Shown: piece by piece, positions 24,361-35,615 of the stretch
How positions within the stretch are numbered: the first letter of the stretch is position 1
How the letters are laid out: each line of letters begins with the position of its first letter
Source: Isoetes taiwanensis
Lineage: Eukaryota > Streptophyta > Lycopodiopsida > Isoetales > Isoetaceae
Direction: 5' to 3'
Assembly (NCBI GenBank): GCA_021234155.1
Contig: JAJEKV010000803.1
Location: 24,126-88,125 of the forward strand
DNA length: 64,000 nucleotides
Notes under the pieces: model-generated
What the model was told of the DNA's origin: nothing
The model's database searches: none
The model's input: the letters and a program-made list of their open reading frames with translations, nothing else
Translations under genes and position numbers: made by a program

Positions 24361-24740
24361 GCCTCTTGTGGTTTGATGGAGGTATCTCAAAGAAGTTGAA
24401 CATAGAATCATCTGCAGCTATACTAAAGGACTCTTCAAGTAAACTTTTGGCTAAAGTAGGTAGAATCTTTCCTCTCTAATATTGCAGAATACAAAGCCTT
24501 AGTTGCAGGTCTTAAAGAAGCTAAAGTAATGAACATTTCTTACATACATATCTTTGGAGATTCTCAGCTAGTATGCAGGTAGGTTAGTGGTGAATATCAG
24601 ACAAATAATACAGACAGGGAGGTGCTCAGAAATCAGGTAATGGGAGTGCTTACCAATTTTGCCTCTTGAAAGATCACTCATATCCCAAGGGAGCAGAATT
24701 GGGATACTCTCATGTCACATCTATCTGAAGGTGCTATTCC
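24361..24740 (+). pseudogene. RNase H between protease and RT, element B
   Basis: The region reads WFDGGIS (Asp codon 24375-24377), NIAEYKALVAGLKEAK (Glu codon 24487-24489), IFGDSQLVC (Asp codon 24559-24561) and ITHIPREQN. The spacing and the HIPRE..N...AD tail fit the archaeal-like RNase H of Tat elements and plant RNase H, which cut the RNA strand of RNA:DNA hybrids. The frame is open through the first motif, shifts near 24470 and has a stop in the CR*VSGEY block. The final ADALSRE block is deleted between REQN and TLMSHL. Confidence 0.8.
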
Positions 24741-24984
24741 AGAGGAAGAACTTGATGAGGATGAACTCAAAGAGCTCTGCCCCGTACTTACTATCAATGC
24801 TTCACAAGAAGAGTCAACCAAGGAAGTTCATCAATAAAAATGCCAGGCAAAGAACTTTATTTGTAGGGGATCTGTTTGACACTCAAAATAAGGATGAGAT
24901 TACTAGTTTCTTTGAGGAAAGAGGAGATGTCTTTGCTTGGGATTATTCTAACATTGGGATTCTAACATTGAATATCAAAACAGA

Positions 24985-25890
24985 GAGAGCATACAAATGT
25001 TTTTTGAAGAAAGGAAAGATGTATTTGCTTGGGACTACTCAGAACTATCAGGTATCAAAACTGAGGTATGCCAATTTGAAATTAAGATCAAGGAAGGTTG
25101 TAAACTTGTCTTTCAAAAATTAAGGAGAATTAATGCTTCACTTATGGGGTTGATAAAGGATGAATTGAATAAGATGTTAGATGCAGGTGTTATTATTGAA
25201 ATCATTAACCCAGAATGGGTATCTTGCATTGTTCCTGTAGAGAAGAAAAGTGGTGCTTTTAAGAATTTGCATTGATTAAGTGATCTCAACAAAGCCACCA
25301 TCAAGGATTGTTACCCTTTGCCTTTTTAGAAGAGATCTTATATGCCGTGAAAGCGGTAAGAAAGTGTATTCATTTTGGATGGATTCTCGTGATTCAACCA
25401 GATCAGCATTAAGGAAGAAGACCAGCCAAAGACTTCTTTTATCACTCCCTGGGGTACATATGCTATGAAAAGAATGCCTTTTGGTTTGATGAATGCTCCA
25501 ACTACCTTCCAAAGGGCAATGGATGTTATTTTCAAATCAATGTCTTTAAGAGTTCAGGGTGTACTTAGATGACCTTTGCCTAGGCTCTCATCCATCTAAT
25601 CATGTGGAGCTACTTGCAAAAATTTGTTCTTTTTGCAGGAGTTCGTGAGTCAATCTTAAATCCAAAGAAATGCATCTTTTTTGCATCAAAAGGACAACTC
25701 TTAGGGCATGAAGTATCCAGCCAAGGCATTCAAGTTGCTCAAGACAAGATTGAAGCCCTCAAAAAACTGGCACCTCCCAAGAATCTAAAACAGGTCAAAA
25801 GTTTTATTGGTATGACAAGTTTTCTCAGGATGTATATTCCTAATTTTGCTCATATTTTGAGCCCCATTTCTAGATTGACAAGGGTAGGTA
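24985..25890 (+). pseudogene. Reverse transcriptase of element B
   Basis: The frame 24997-25275 covers FFEERKDVFAWDYS through [20 protein letters not shown] and VSCIVPVEKKSGA. Later frames give [19 protein letters not shown] (about 25450), VYLDDLCLGSH (about 25560) and GQLLGHEVSSQGIQVAQDKI with FIGMTSFLRMYIPNF (to about 25855). The catalytic pair is YLDD. Breaks occur near 25270, 25330-25400 and 25545. A duplicated FFEER.DVFAWDYS block (about 24912 and 25000) marks the mosaic junction just before the domain. Confidence 0.88.
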
Positions 25891-25929
25891 AGTTTTTCCA
25901 AATGAAAGTAAGCATATACCTATCACATG

Positions 25930-26420
25930 GACTTCAGAATGCCAAGAGGCTTTTGACTTTCTCATTCTATCCATATGTGAAGCCACACTCTTTGAAAAAC
26001 CAGATTTGAATATGCCATTTGAAGTTTATATTATCAAGTACTAAAAAAGCTATAGGATTAGCCATTTTTACGTGATAAGCATACCATAGTGTTTGCAAGT
26101 AAACAATGGTCCGCTCTAGAAGAGAGATATACGAATAGAAAAAGTCTTTGCTGCCCTCATGTTTCTTATCAATAGGCAAGGACACTTGCTTGCTCAAGAG
26201 TCAAGTCCAAGTCTACATGAAGCAAAATCAATGGGTCTCTTGTTTGATAAGGCAAACAAGAAGCCAAAAATCCAAAGATGGGCTTGTAAGTTGCAAAGTT
26301 ATGATATTTACGTAAAAGAATTACATTTGGTAGTGAAGTCCCTAGCCTTTATTTGCCTTATATATTTTTTTGACCATGAAGATGAGTTGGATACCGGTGA
26401 CACTTCACTTGCGGTAGCTC
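25930..26420 (+). pseudogene. Degenerate RNase H after RT, element B
   Basis: Blocks are PDLNMPFEVYII, AIGLAIF, IVFASKQWSAL and a readable frame at 26159-26563 (FLINRQGHLL, KKPKIQRWACKLQSYDI, FFDHEDELD). The fold pattern of Gypsy RNase H is visible, but the expected D-A-S and T-D-H residues are absent, as in A and C. Confidence 0.7.
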
Positions 26421-26559
26421 ATGTAGAGGTAACTCGGAAGATCAAGCTGATGGGGGATGGCAACAACCTATTAGAGACTTTTTACAACATGGGATCATCT
26501 CTTCAAGCCTCACTTCAAACCAAAAAAGGAGACTCAAGGATAAATGCGGACAATTCAAG

Positions 26560-27720
26560 ATGATAGACAATGTCTTGTGCAAAGTCAACCGAGATGGAGT
26601 CTTGTTGAGGTGTGTGGATGAAAGTGAGTCCGCTCTAATCATCGGGGAAATGCACAAAGGTATTTGTGGAGGGCATTTTCTTTGGTGATACCATACGACA
26701 AAAAGATTCTCAGTGTCCGATACTATTGGCCTCTTTGTTTTTAAAGATTGTTATGAGATTATAAAGACTTGTCATCAATGCCAAATCTTTAGCAAAAGAA
26801 TTTTACTTCAAATGCCCTTAATCCCATCATATCTCCGGGGCCCTTTCAGATTTGGGATTAGATTATATTGGCCCTATTAATCCTTCTTATGCAGGTCAAC
26901 ATCAGCATATCATTGTGGCCACAGCATTATTTTACTAAATGGGCGGAAGCTATACCTTTGAGGCGGGGCTAATGCTGCCACAACCGCAAGATTTTACATG
27001 AGTATGTTTGTTCCGGTTTGGTATTCCTTTTGATTTGCCAGACGATGATAGGGGCACGCTTTTGTTAATGAAGTTATTGCTAACTTGTTGGACATCTTGA
27101 AGGTCAAGCATACCAAAAGCTCCTCATACTACCCCCAAGGTAATGGACAAGCTGAAGCCACTAACAAAGTGTTGAAAAGTATCTTGCAGAAGACAATTGA
27201 GGTCAACAAGAGGGATTGGCATGTCAAAATAGTGGATGCACTTTGGGCTTATAGAGTCACTATCAAAACAGCTACAAATCATACACCCTTCAATTTGGTT
27301 TATGGCATAGAGGCAGTCTTACCAGTGGAACTCGAGTTGCCTTCCCTGAGGTTAGCTCATAAACTATGCTTACCTTTTGAACATGCCTTGCAGGAAAGAT
27401 TGGATGCCTTGCTGCACCTAGATGAATATAGGATGGAGGCAATGAGAATACTAATTTGCTGAAAAAAGGCCAAAGATCGGCTGCATTCAAAGCGCACATA
27501 GAATCTGAGGGCACTTTTTAGGGAAGGAGAACTTGTCCTCAAGTGGAATAAATCAATAGAAGACTCGGTACGGCAAATTTGATAATATTTGGGAGGGACC
27601 CTTTATGGTGTTGGAATCTGCGGTACCAACTCATATTGGCTACAAGAGGTTGCCTGGGAATGTTGTTACCAAATCCTATTAATACTTTGCATTTGAAGAG
27701 GTATTGGGACCCATGCTTGC
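26560..27720 (+). pseudogene. Integrase of element B
   Basis: Zinc-binding part: EMHKGICGGHF near 26650 and CHQCQIF near 26770. Core: LDYIGPI near 26865, VNEVIANLLDILKVKHTKSS, then QGNGQAEATNKVLKSILQKT. The last part lies in the clean frame 27085-27462, with the catalytic Glu in QAEATNK. The equivalent of the second Asp (HSDRG) is disrupted near 27040. The C-terminal part ends with an NTLHLKRYWD block near 27685. Several frameshifts remain, many at positions where other copies show CAG or CTG. Confidence 0.85.
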
Positions 27721-28378
27721 TTGTCTCTCTTTTTGCATTAGAAAAGTTTAAAAAATCTATGGTAGGATTAGTATAGTTAGACCTATTTAATTCTTTGAGC
27801 ATATTACTTTGATAAGTTAACTTTATGATTGTAGGTTGAGTTGCCTTGAGGGGCGGTATGGATGATCTCAAGTAAAAAGGAATGATTACTAATGCTTTAC
27901 CAAGTGCCATATGCGGGAGGATCCTTTTTTCCATCTTTATTCGCCATAAGTGGTCCTACTATTCATCTAGACTCCTTACTCTTGTCTTCATTCCCATAAA
28001 AGCACTCACAACCGCCTTTTACCACCAAAGCAGAGTTGCAAGTTTTGAGATTAACTAGTTTGTTTGTTTCCATGAAAGTGCATCCTTTTTTCATTTTCAT
28101 TCATCCGCCATAAGTAGTCCTGCCACTCATCTAAACTCCTTATTCTTGTTTTTCATTCCTAAAAAGAAAGCACTCGCAATTGACTTCACCATCATAGCAG
28201 AGTTTGCCTCTTGAAAAGTTCAAGGAGGCACACATTCTTTTGTTTTGGCGAGACCTCAACAGTTTCACATCTACTTCACCCTCACACACCTCATCCCCAT
28301 CATTATCCTATCATATTCATACTCATTTTCATTCTTTTTCACTCATTATATTCCACTCACATCCTTCCTCCATCATAA
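27721..28378 (+). other. 3' untranslated part of element B, left half
   Basis: Collinear with 37340-37980 of element C, including GCAGAGTTGCAAGTTTTGAG and the CA/TC-rich tract. Interrupted at CCATCATA by the insertion that follows. Confidence 0.75.
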
Positions 28379-28862
28379 CAACCATTGACATTAACAACCA
28401 ACACATAACTACCATTGATATTAATTAACATAACCATTGGGTCCAACACATTTTAGATGAAAATCCCCTTAAACCCCCTTTGGTTTGGGTGCATATTCAC
28501 ACGGGGAGTGACTCGGCAAGCGAGAGTCTGTTGGATAGGCATATTCACCTTATTCCTTAATCTACACCGTACATAAAGTTCCTCGTTTGTGGGGTATGCA
28601 AGTACAAAATTTGCTATCTTGTATAACAAGATTCGCAAAAATACTATAAGATTTCAAAGCGAAATACTATATGGGTTGATTTTGATGCAAAAAAAAATAC
28701 AATTATGAGGGCTCTCGCTGCCCTACATCACCCTTCGCGTGTGAATATGCACCCAAACCAAAGGGGGTTTAAGGGGATTTTCATCTAAATGTGTTGGACC
28801 CAATGGTTATGTTAATTAATATCAATGGTAGTTATGTGTTGGTTGTTAATGTCAATGGTTGT
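28379..28862. repeat. Foldback: about 150-bp inverted arms
   Basis: Arm 28379-28528 is the near-perfect reverse complement of 28708-28862 around a loop of about 180 bp. Matching landmarks are ACAACCATTGACATTAAC with GTTAATGTCAATGGTTGT, and GGTTTGGGTGCATATTCACA with its complement. The inner 25 bp of each arm are more diverged. Confidence 0.9.
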
Positions 28863-29605
28863 CATGTGTTGGTTGTTATGTGTTGGGGGATTTAATTTTT
28901 ATATGTTGGATGTTAATGGTTTGTGTTGCAAAAAAATTTTGTGGCCCTTCGTGGCCTTAGGACGCCCCCCCTCAGTGTGACAAAAATTTTAGAATTCAAA
29001 CCGAGAAAAAACTAGAATTCATTTGAGGTTATCATCACCGTAGCTTTGAATTTCATCACAATAAAACAAATAGAACATAAGTAAAAAGTTACCATAAAAA
29101 TAGAATGATTGATCCCATTATTCAAAGCCATAAAGTTTGCAACACACATACACAAACATTTTTCAACCTGGAATTTAACAAGAGCTTTGGCCTCCATGGA
29201 TTCTTGTGGTGAGAAACCAAAGTGGGAAACTTTTCTCGCTTGTTAGCACAAGGATCTAGAAGCCTTGGAATTTGCTTAATAACTGCCTCAAAAATCTAAA
29301 ATGCATGGTAATTTTTGCAAGCTTGATTCGAATGAGCCATAAAACAATATCCAATAGCTAATCTCAGACTAATCGGCTGGTAGGATGTGAAAGCTACCAA
29401 ATCCGGCCGAAAAATTGCTGTTTTAGCATAGATAACTTAACCCAACATATCGATATCATACACTATCAAAAAAGATCCCGGAGAGAGCTTTCCAAACGCA
29501 ATAAAAAAAATCATCCTGAAACAGAGCTCGGATCAAAAGTTATGATAAGAAATGTGTTGCCCATGGGAACTCGCACTACATGCGCCCTTCAAGCCCTTCA
29601 TGTGC

Positions 29606-29740
29606 CCATTATGCACCACACACACAAAAAGAGGGCTTTTGTTGTGAGCCATTGGTTGTTGACCATTATGCACCACATGCACAAAAAAAGGGCTTTTGTT
29701 GTGAGCCATTGGTTGTTGACCATTGAAAAAAAAATGCTAA
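29606..29740 (+). repeat. 66-bp tandem duplication
   Basis: CATTATGCACCAC followed by GGGCTTTTGTTGTGAGCCAT and TGGTTGTTGAC occurs twice in a row with minor differences. Confidence 0.9.
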
Positions 29741-30012
29741 AATCAATGGCTCAGAAATGGTGCACTCTAGATGTACGCATTAGTACATCCATTTGAATAC
29801 ATCATGAAATCATAGGAAAACCTTAGTGAAAAGCGTACAAAAACACAAAGAAAACCCCCTGTTATTATGCTACATATTCACTCCTATTCCATCAACACTT
29901 GCACACTACCACTACATCCTCTTTCTATCATAATTCTCACTCAAGCACCTTGATACAAGATTGAAGACCCTTTATGGCTGAGGGGACTAGCCATTCTTTT
30001 GTTTTGGCGAGA

Positions 30013-31981
30013 TGTTGCCCCCTAAGGACAACATGCTAATTGTGTTCTATGCCTTCAAGTCAGGTTAAGTCATTTTGGAAGACTAGGTCAAAAGATTGGA
30101 AGAGCTTGGTAGTCAACATTGATATGGAGGTCAAAAAGATGCTAACTTTCTAGGTCAAATAACAAGTGTTCAAGCCAAAAGTTCACAAGAGGTACTCTAT
30201 TTGGAATCAAATGCTTAGTTAAAGAATATGCTCTAGAAGAATCTGGGTTATGAAGTTTGGAAGACATAGTTTGAAGATTGGAAGTTATGAGTTTGGAAGA
30301 CCCCATGGTGTATAGTTTCTAATCTTTCCCTTTGCTCCACCCCACTACTCCCATTTTAGTCTTCTTGGCTCAACATTGTTTTCATATCCATTGTTCATTC
30401 CCTTGCCATTATTGCTTTACCATAATTGCCATCTCCCTCAAATTCCCTATTGATTTCTTCAATGTGCCATTATCTTGCCTATTTCAAAACCAACCTTTGC
30501 CTTAGAAAAATATCATTTCTTTTTCCTTATTTTTCCTTGCCACCCCAATGGTCCCTCATAATTTCTTTTACCTTCATTCTTATTCCATCATATCTTCAGT
30601 GGTATATTCCCAACCTTGCTAAAAAATGCTTCAAAGATTCCCTATCTTCTTGCACGTGTGGGCAATCATTCCTATGGTAATTGGGCTACAATCTTCTTTA
30701 AGTATTTTATGGGTACAGCCTTTGAACCATTGGCCAAGCTTTCAAAAATGGCCTAAATCAAACATATCTGTGGTATATTCCTAGAAAAATACTTAAACCG
30801 TGTACGCTAATTATGCAAAAATACACGGTGAAGAACCCTAAACTGAAATCCGGCTCGAATCATGCCTTCCTCGCTCCATTCTCTCGAGACCATCCTATTC
30901 TTGGATTAGGAACTTAAGCAATAGAATAAGCCTAAATTTACTACCTAAAATCAACTGAAACAGAGATTGAAACTATATCACTGGGAAACACAACCTCGAC
31001 ATTTTTTGAAGGCCCGAAGTACTTTCGGATCCTACATTGATCATTGCCGAAGCAAGATCCCGAACGATCCTTGAATTTCTGAGCTCTCCTCAATTGGATT
31101 TACAAGATCTAGTTGACATTACTTTCAAAAATTACCTATTGACTTGTGATGATTATTTTTCCCTGATTAAAGCTATGAAGCATCCTTATATTACATTTAT
31201 CATGATATATTTACTTCCATATCAATTTAAATTGATTGCCAAGTTATCAAATCCATTTCTGATATTTTCCTTTACAATTCTTGCCATAAAATATTCTACG
31301 AAAATTTTTCGTGTGTTTTCCAATCCTTTTGGCCCACTTGCCCGGCTATTCTTAGGGCTTGTGTAAGCCAAGGAAGTTGAAATCATCCAAAAAAATACGT
31401 ATATCTCAAATTCAAAAAAAAATTGCTCAGGTTTGAAACAGTTTGTATTTTGCCAAATCAAGTCACAAAAATACTTTTACACATCCAAATGAGGATTTGA
31501 CAACTTGCCTCTCTTCCTTAGCACCAGTGCAACCCTATTTGCTTTGGAAATTAGAAAAGATGATTGGCAACTTCAAATCTCAACTTCTGATCACTGTTTT
31601 CCACATTTGACCTCTATTGACCAAATTTTGACCACACTTTGAGCTTGAATAACTCACAAATTAAGTTTCTGACTTGGTCAGAGGCTTTATTGTTGGTTAC
31701 CTACAACTTTCTTGACTAAGTCTACAGTGCTGACTCAAGAAATCGACCAAGATCTCAACACCACAATTTGCTTTATAAAGGTGCCATTTTTAGAAATGGG
31801 AAAGGTATAGAACACCAATTTTTTGAACTTGTCTTTTGAAATTATCTTGCATAGATCAGATCACCTTAAGTGATCTGGAGGTTCTAACCCCAATTTGAGT
31901 GAAAACTCAAATTGGTTCCTTGTGGTTGACCTTTAAGCCAGGTTTAGGGTCAACATTTTGGAGGTTCTACCGAGATCTTCC
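30013..31981 (+). repeat. LTR3 (shared by B and C)
   Basis: Starts TGTTGCCCCCTAAGGACAAC and ends near TCTACCGAGATCTTCC, about 1.97 kb. A matching GTGATCTGGAGGTTCTAACC block lies near 31871. Immediately right, TGGATCTCAGAACTC is a candidate primer-binding site; the tRNA is not identified. Confidence 0.87.
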
Positions 31982-32164
31982 TGGATCTCAGAACTCATGG
32001 CTCCAAAGCAAAAATTTGCGTGAGAACAAGAACCATTGGAAGATGTTGATGTATCGATCATTGCAGAAAGGCCATTGCCTCCAAGTTTCTCAAACTAGCT
32101 TACTTCAAAACATGCCATACCAATTAGAAAGTTGAATGTCCATGTTCCTCGCCTACCTTTGATT

Positions 32165-33475
32165 CGGCATGAGTGCTAACAACTTTTTGAGAATATTTGA
32201 AGACTATTACAGGGATTATGGTTTCAAGAAAGGATGCAAGCTTTGAATTTGAGAAATGTTTCAAAGATGAGAGTGAAGTCGGTGCTTGGTTAACTTATGA
32301 GAAGTTAATGGGTACCACCTCATGGGATGAACTCGTCGAGAAATTCTTGGACAGATTTGGTAAGTTAAGTTTGCTCCCAAAGATTTGGTTAATGAGTTGC
32401 AAAGTTTTTCTATACATGCAGGGAGAGTGTGAATCAGTACAAAGAAAGATTTAGCACATTTATGAGCAGGTGTCAAAGAGCACAGGTCACAATTCCCACA
32501 CTTTTTTAGTTCTTGCTTTCATCAATGGTCTAGAAAGGAGACGGATATCCAAAGAAATTGCTCAAGATCCAAATTTGGCGAATCTGGAGATTCCATATAT
32601 AAAGTTTTTGCCAAAACCATCGATCCGACTCAAATGCTCTCTACTTTGCCCGATAAGCACCATATCTCTCACCATGGCCATGATCCTTTTTACCTGATGT
32701 TACCGGGATGCACATTATGATCATCACCCTTCCATTCCGGTTTATGCCATAAGAAGAAAAGAAGAAATCTAAAGAGGAGGAAGCTAGTTCTCAAGTTTGC
32801 GTGAGGTTAAATCAGACCTATCTAAGGTTCATCGAGGCTTTAGCGCAGAATTAACCAAACAACTAGTTGAGCTCAAAACCGCAAGAAAGGTAAAACTTAC
32901 CCTGAATGTGTTCATTGCAATAGGAATACTCATCCATCAGAAATCTGCTATTGGCAAGTGTGTCCTAAATGCAAAAGAAAAGGCCACTTTGGAAAAGAAT
33001 TCTTTCTGCAAAGAAGTTGGTCATACTGATGTTAAGTGTGCTGTTAAAGAATACTTTGCCAAGCAGGAACAAGAAAAGAGGTCAGAACCTAAGCCCCCTG
33101 TGAGATTTGCGGAACCAAGTACTTCAATAAGGTTTATCCAAGCTACAGAAGTTCCCAAGACTGAAGAAGTTATGGCAGTGCAAACTAGAAGAATGAATGA
33201 AGTCAATACACATGCTGAATCGAGTAGACATCCCACGCCTGTGTCTCCATCACCTACAATAGAATCACCTGCTCAAATGATAGCTCCACCTCCACAAAGA
33301 AAAAATATGGTAAGAAAGACCAAGACCTTGATGAAGTCGATATTTTGCTAAAAAATTCTAAGGTGAGTGTGGATCTTTTCACACTGCTAAAGATTGCACC
33401 CAGCTACAGAAAAAGGGTGCTCCAGCAAACTGGTGGTGAGCAATTAAATGCTTGTATAAACTTCACTGATGCCAC
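32165..33475 (+). pseudogene. gag of element C, three zinc knuckles
   Basis: Blocks are FEKCFKDESEVGAWLTYEKL and MGTTSWDELVEKFLDRFGK (frame 32197-32454), a CESV.Q.KERFSTFM-like stretch, and TFLVLAFINGLERRR. Zinc knuckles near 32905-33045 read CVHCNRNTHP.E.C, CPKCKRKGHFGKE and FCKEVGHTDVKC across frames. A short deletion removes the first cysteine of the third knuckle relative to A. A proline-rich linker follows (PTPVSPSPTIESPAQM). Gag would form the particle and bind RNA. Confidence 0.83.
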
Positions 33476-34065
33476 TGATCTTGTTCTAGCACGTAATGAA
33501 GAAGACCCCGAGCATTTACATGTTCACCGCTTTTAGGAGGTTTTACCTTTTCAAATGTATTACTTGATGGGGATCTCCCCTAAAACATCATGCCATATCA
33601 CATTATGAAGAAGTGTGGTTTCGAGGTGGACAAGAGAGCTTCTATATTATTAAGATCTTTTATAATGCTAAAATTACCCCTATTGGTGTGGTGACTAAAG
33701 TGCCCTCATTAATACGTAAGGCATAACTCAGAAATGCTAACTTTATTGTGGTGGCTTTTGAAGATATAGGAGATGAATCTGATATCTATGACCTACTTTT
33801 AGGGAGGAGATGGTTAGCTATGTGGATGCTAGGCCGTCACGGTCTCAAGGGAGATGTACCATCTCCAATGGCTCTCAAACCGCTACTATTTACAACCAAG
33901 AAGGCTCCTATGACTCCAAAGAAGAGGTAAACTTTATTAAAGAAATGCTAATTGAGGAGCCTTTGGGATCTTACAGGATAAAAAACACAAGACCAAGAAA
34001 ATATAAAATGGTTCCTCTTATTATGGAGTGTGCACTTCCCAAAGAAACAAGGACCAACATGTTTC
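33476..34065 (+). pseudogene. Protease region of element C
   Basis: The frames read ATDLVLARNEEDPEHLHV, then LLDG near 33565 followed by IMPYHIMKKCGFEVDK. VVAFEDIGDESDIYDLLLGR lies near 33745-33815, and a readable frame at 33810-34076 has YNQEGSYDSKEEVNFIKEML. The catalytic Asp lies in LLDGG/D-type context rather than the standard D-S/T-G. Frameshifts occur near 33530, 33590, 33700 and 33820. Confidence 0.72.
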
Positions 34066-34480
34066 TTATGGTTTGATGGAGGTATCTCTAAAAACTAAAT
34101 GTTGCATCATCTGGCCGCTATTTTGAAAGATTCTTCTCACAAACTCTTAGCTAAAGTAGGAAGAATTTTTCCTCAAGTCACTTCTAATGTAGCGTAATAT
34201 AAAGCTTTGATTGCAGGTCTTCGTGAAGCCAAAGCTATGGATATATTGCCAATATCCATATTTATGGTGATTCACAATTAATTTGTGCACAAGTTTCGTG
34301 AGATTATCAAACAAAAAATACAGATATGGAGCTTTTGAAGAATCAGCAATGGAGTACTCTCAAGTTTTGCTTCATGGAGGATCACTCATATCCCAAGAGA
34401 AAAAAAATTTTGAGGCTGATGCCCCTGGTAGGGAAACTCTCATGTCACATTTGACCGAGGGAGCTATTCCCTAAGATGAC
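34066..34480 (+). pseudogene. RNase H between protease and RT, element C
   Basis: Blocks in order are WFDGGIS near 34070, ILKDSSHKLLAKVGRIFPQ, an AEYKALIAGL equivalent (stop at the AEY Glu region near 34195), an IYGDSQLIC equivalent near 34265 and an EADA.GRETLMSHLTEGAI block near 34410-34465. Motif order and the terminal AD motif match an active-type RNase H. It sits between the protease and the RT, as in A and B. Frameshifts are frequent. Confidence 0.78.
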
Positions 34481-34599
34481 CTTGATGACAATGAAGTAAA
34501 AGCACTGGTCCTATTTTGACCATTGATGCATCGAAAAAAAAAAAAGATATTGAGGAGATTGTGATCACAAAAATGGTACACCTAGAACTCGCTTTGTTG

Positions 34600-35615
34600 G
34601 AGATCCTGATTGAATATCAAAACAGTAGAGAGCATACAAATGTTTTTTGAAAAAAGGAAAGATGTAAGATGTATCAAAACCGAGGTATGCCAATTTGAAA
34701 TTAAGATCAAGGAAGGTTGTAAACTTGTCTTTCAAAAAATTAAGGAGAATTAATGCTTCACTTATGGGGTTGATGAATTGAATAAGATGTTAGATGCGTG
34801 TGTGATTATGGAATGAAATCATTAATCCGTAATGGGTATCTTGCATTGTTCCTCAGAGAGAAGAAAAGTGGTGCTTTAAGAATTTGCATTGATTATCGAG
34901 ATCTCAACAAAGCCACCATCAAGGATTGTTACCCTTTGCCTTTTTTTAGAAGAGATCTTATATGTCAGAAAGTAGTAAGGAAGTGTATTCATTTTGGATG
35001 GATTCTCGTGGATTCAACCAGATCAAGATCAAAGAAGAAGACCAGCCAAAGACTTCTTTTATCACTCCCTGGGGTACATATGCTATGAAAAGAATGCCTT
35101 TTGGTTTGATGAATGCTCCAGCTACCTTCCAAAGGGCAATGGATGATATTTTCAAATCAATGTCTGCTGAAGAGTTCAAGGTGTACTTAGATGACCTTTG
35201 CCTAGGTTCTCATCCATCTAATCATGTGGAGCTACTTGCAAAAAATTGTTCTTTGTGCAGGAGTTCAGGAGTCAATCTAAATCCAAAGAAATGCATCTTT
35301 TTTGCATCAAAAGGACAACTCTTAGGGCATGAAGTATCCAGCCAAGGCATTCAAGTTGCTCGAGACAAGATTGAAGACCTCAAAAAACTAGCACCTCCCA
35401 AGAATCTAAAACAGGTCAAAAGTTTTGTTGGCATGACAAGTTTTCTCAGGATGTATATTCCTAATTTTGCTCATATTTTGAGCCCCATTTCTAGATTGAC
35501 AAGGGTAGGTAAGTTCTCCAAGTCTGAAAGTAAGCATATACCTATCACATGGACTTCAAAATGCCAAGAGGCTTTTGACTTTCTCATTCTATCCATATGT
35601 GAAGCCACACTTTGA
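34600..35615 (+). pseudogene. Reverse transcriptase of element C
   Basis: The frame 34962-35615 (217 codons) is the longest RT frame in the window. It contains [55 protein letters not shown] (catalytic pair YLDD), LNPKKCIFFASKGQLLGHEV and KSFVGMTSFLRMYIPNFAHI. The upstream part, with [20 protein letters not shown], is in the frame 34798-35088. Only a few short shifts separate the finger and palm parts. The enzyme would copy the element RNA in cytoplasmic particles. Confidence 0.92.

Larger units (their letters stand above)
28379..29866. mobile_element. 1.49-kb insertion of unknown type
   Basis: Present in the 3' untranslated part of B and absent from the matching place in C (between CCATCATA and TTCACTCCTATTCC). 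The left third is a foldback (28379-28862). The rest is AT-rich with a 66-bp tandem duplication. No transposase is encoded. Flanks read TCATA and ACATA, so a short target duplication is possible but unproven. Confidence 0.7.
23470..30012 (+). mobile_element. Gypsy element B, mosaic and 5' truncated
   Basis: Internal coding runs from protease to integrase, then a 3' untranslated part ending at LTR3. The left end to about 24965 is a diverged subfamily with few frameshifts. From about 24970 the sequence follows copy C closely. A 1.49-kb insertion splits the 3' untranslated part at 28379-29866. gag is absent. LTR3 serves as its 3' LTR and as the 5' LTR of element C. Confidence 0.75.

Noticed and set aside
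29606-29740. Tandem units considered as a CRISPR-like array
   Set aside because: Only two adjacent 66-bp copies without spacers in a plant nuclear context.
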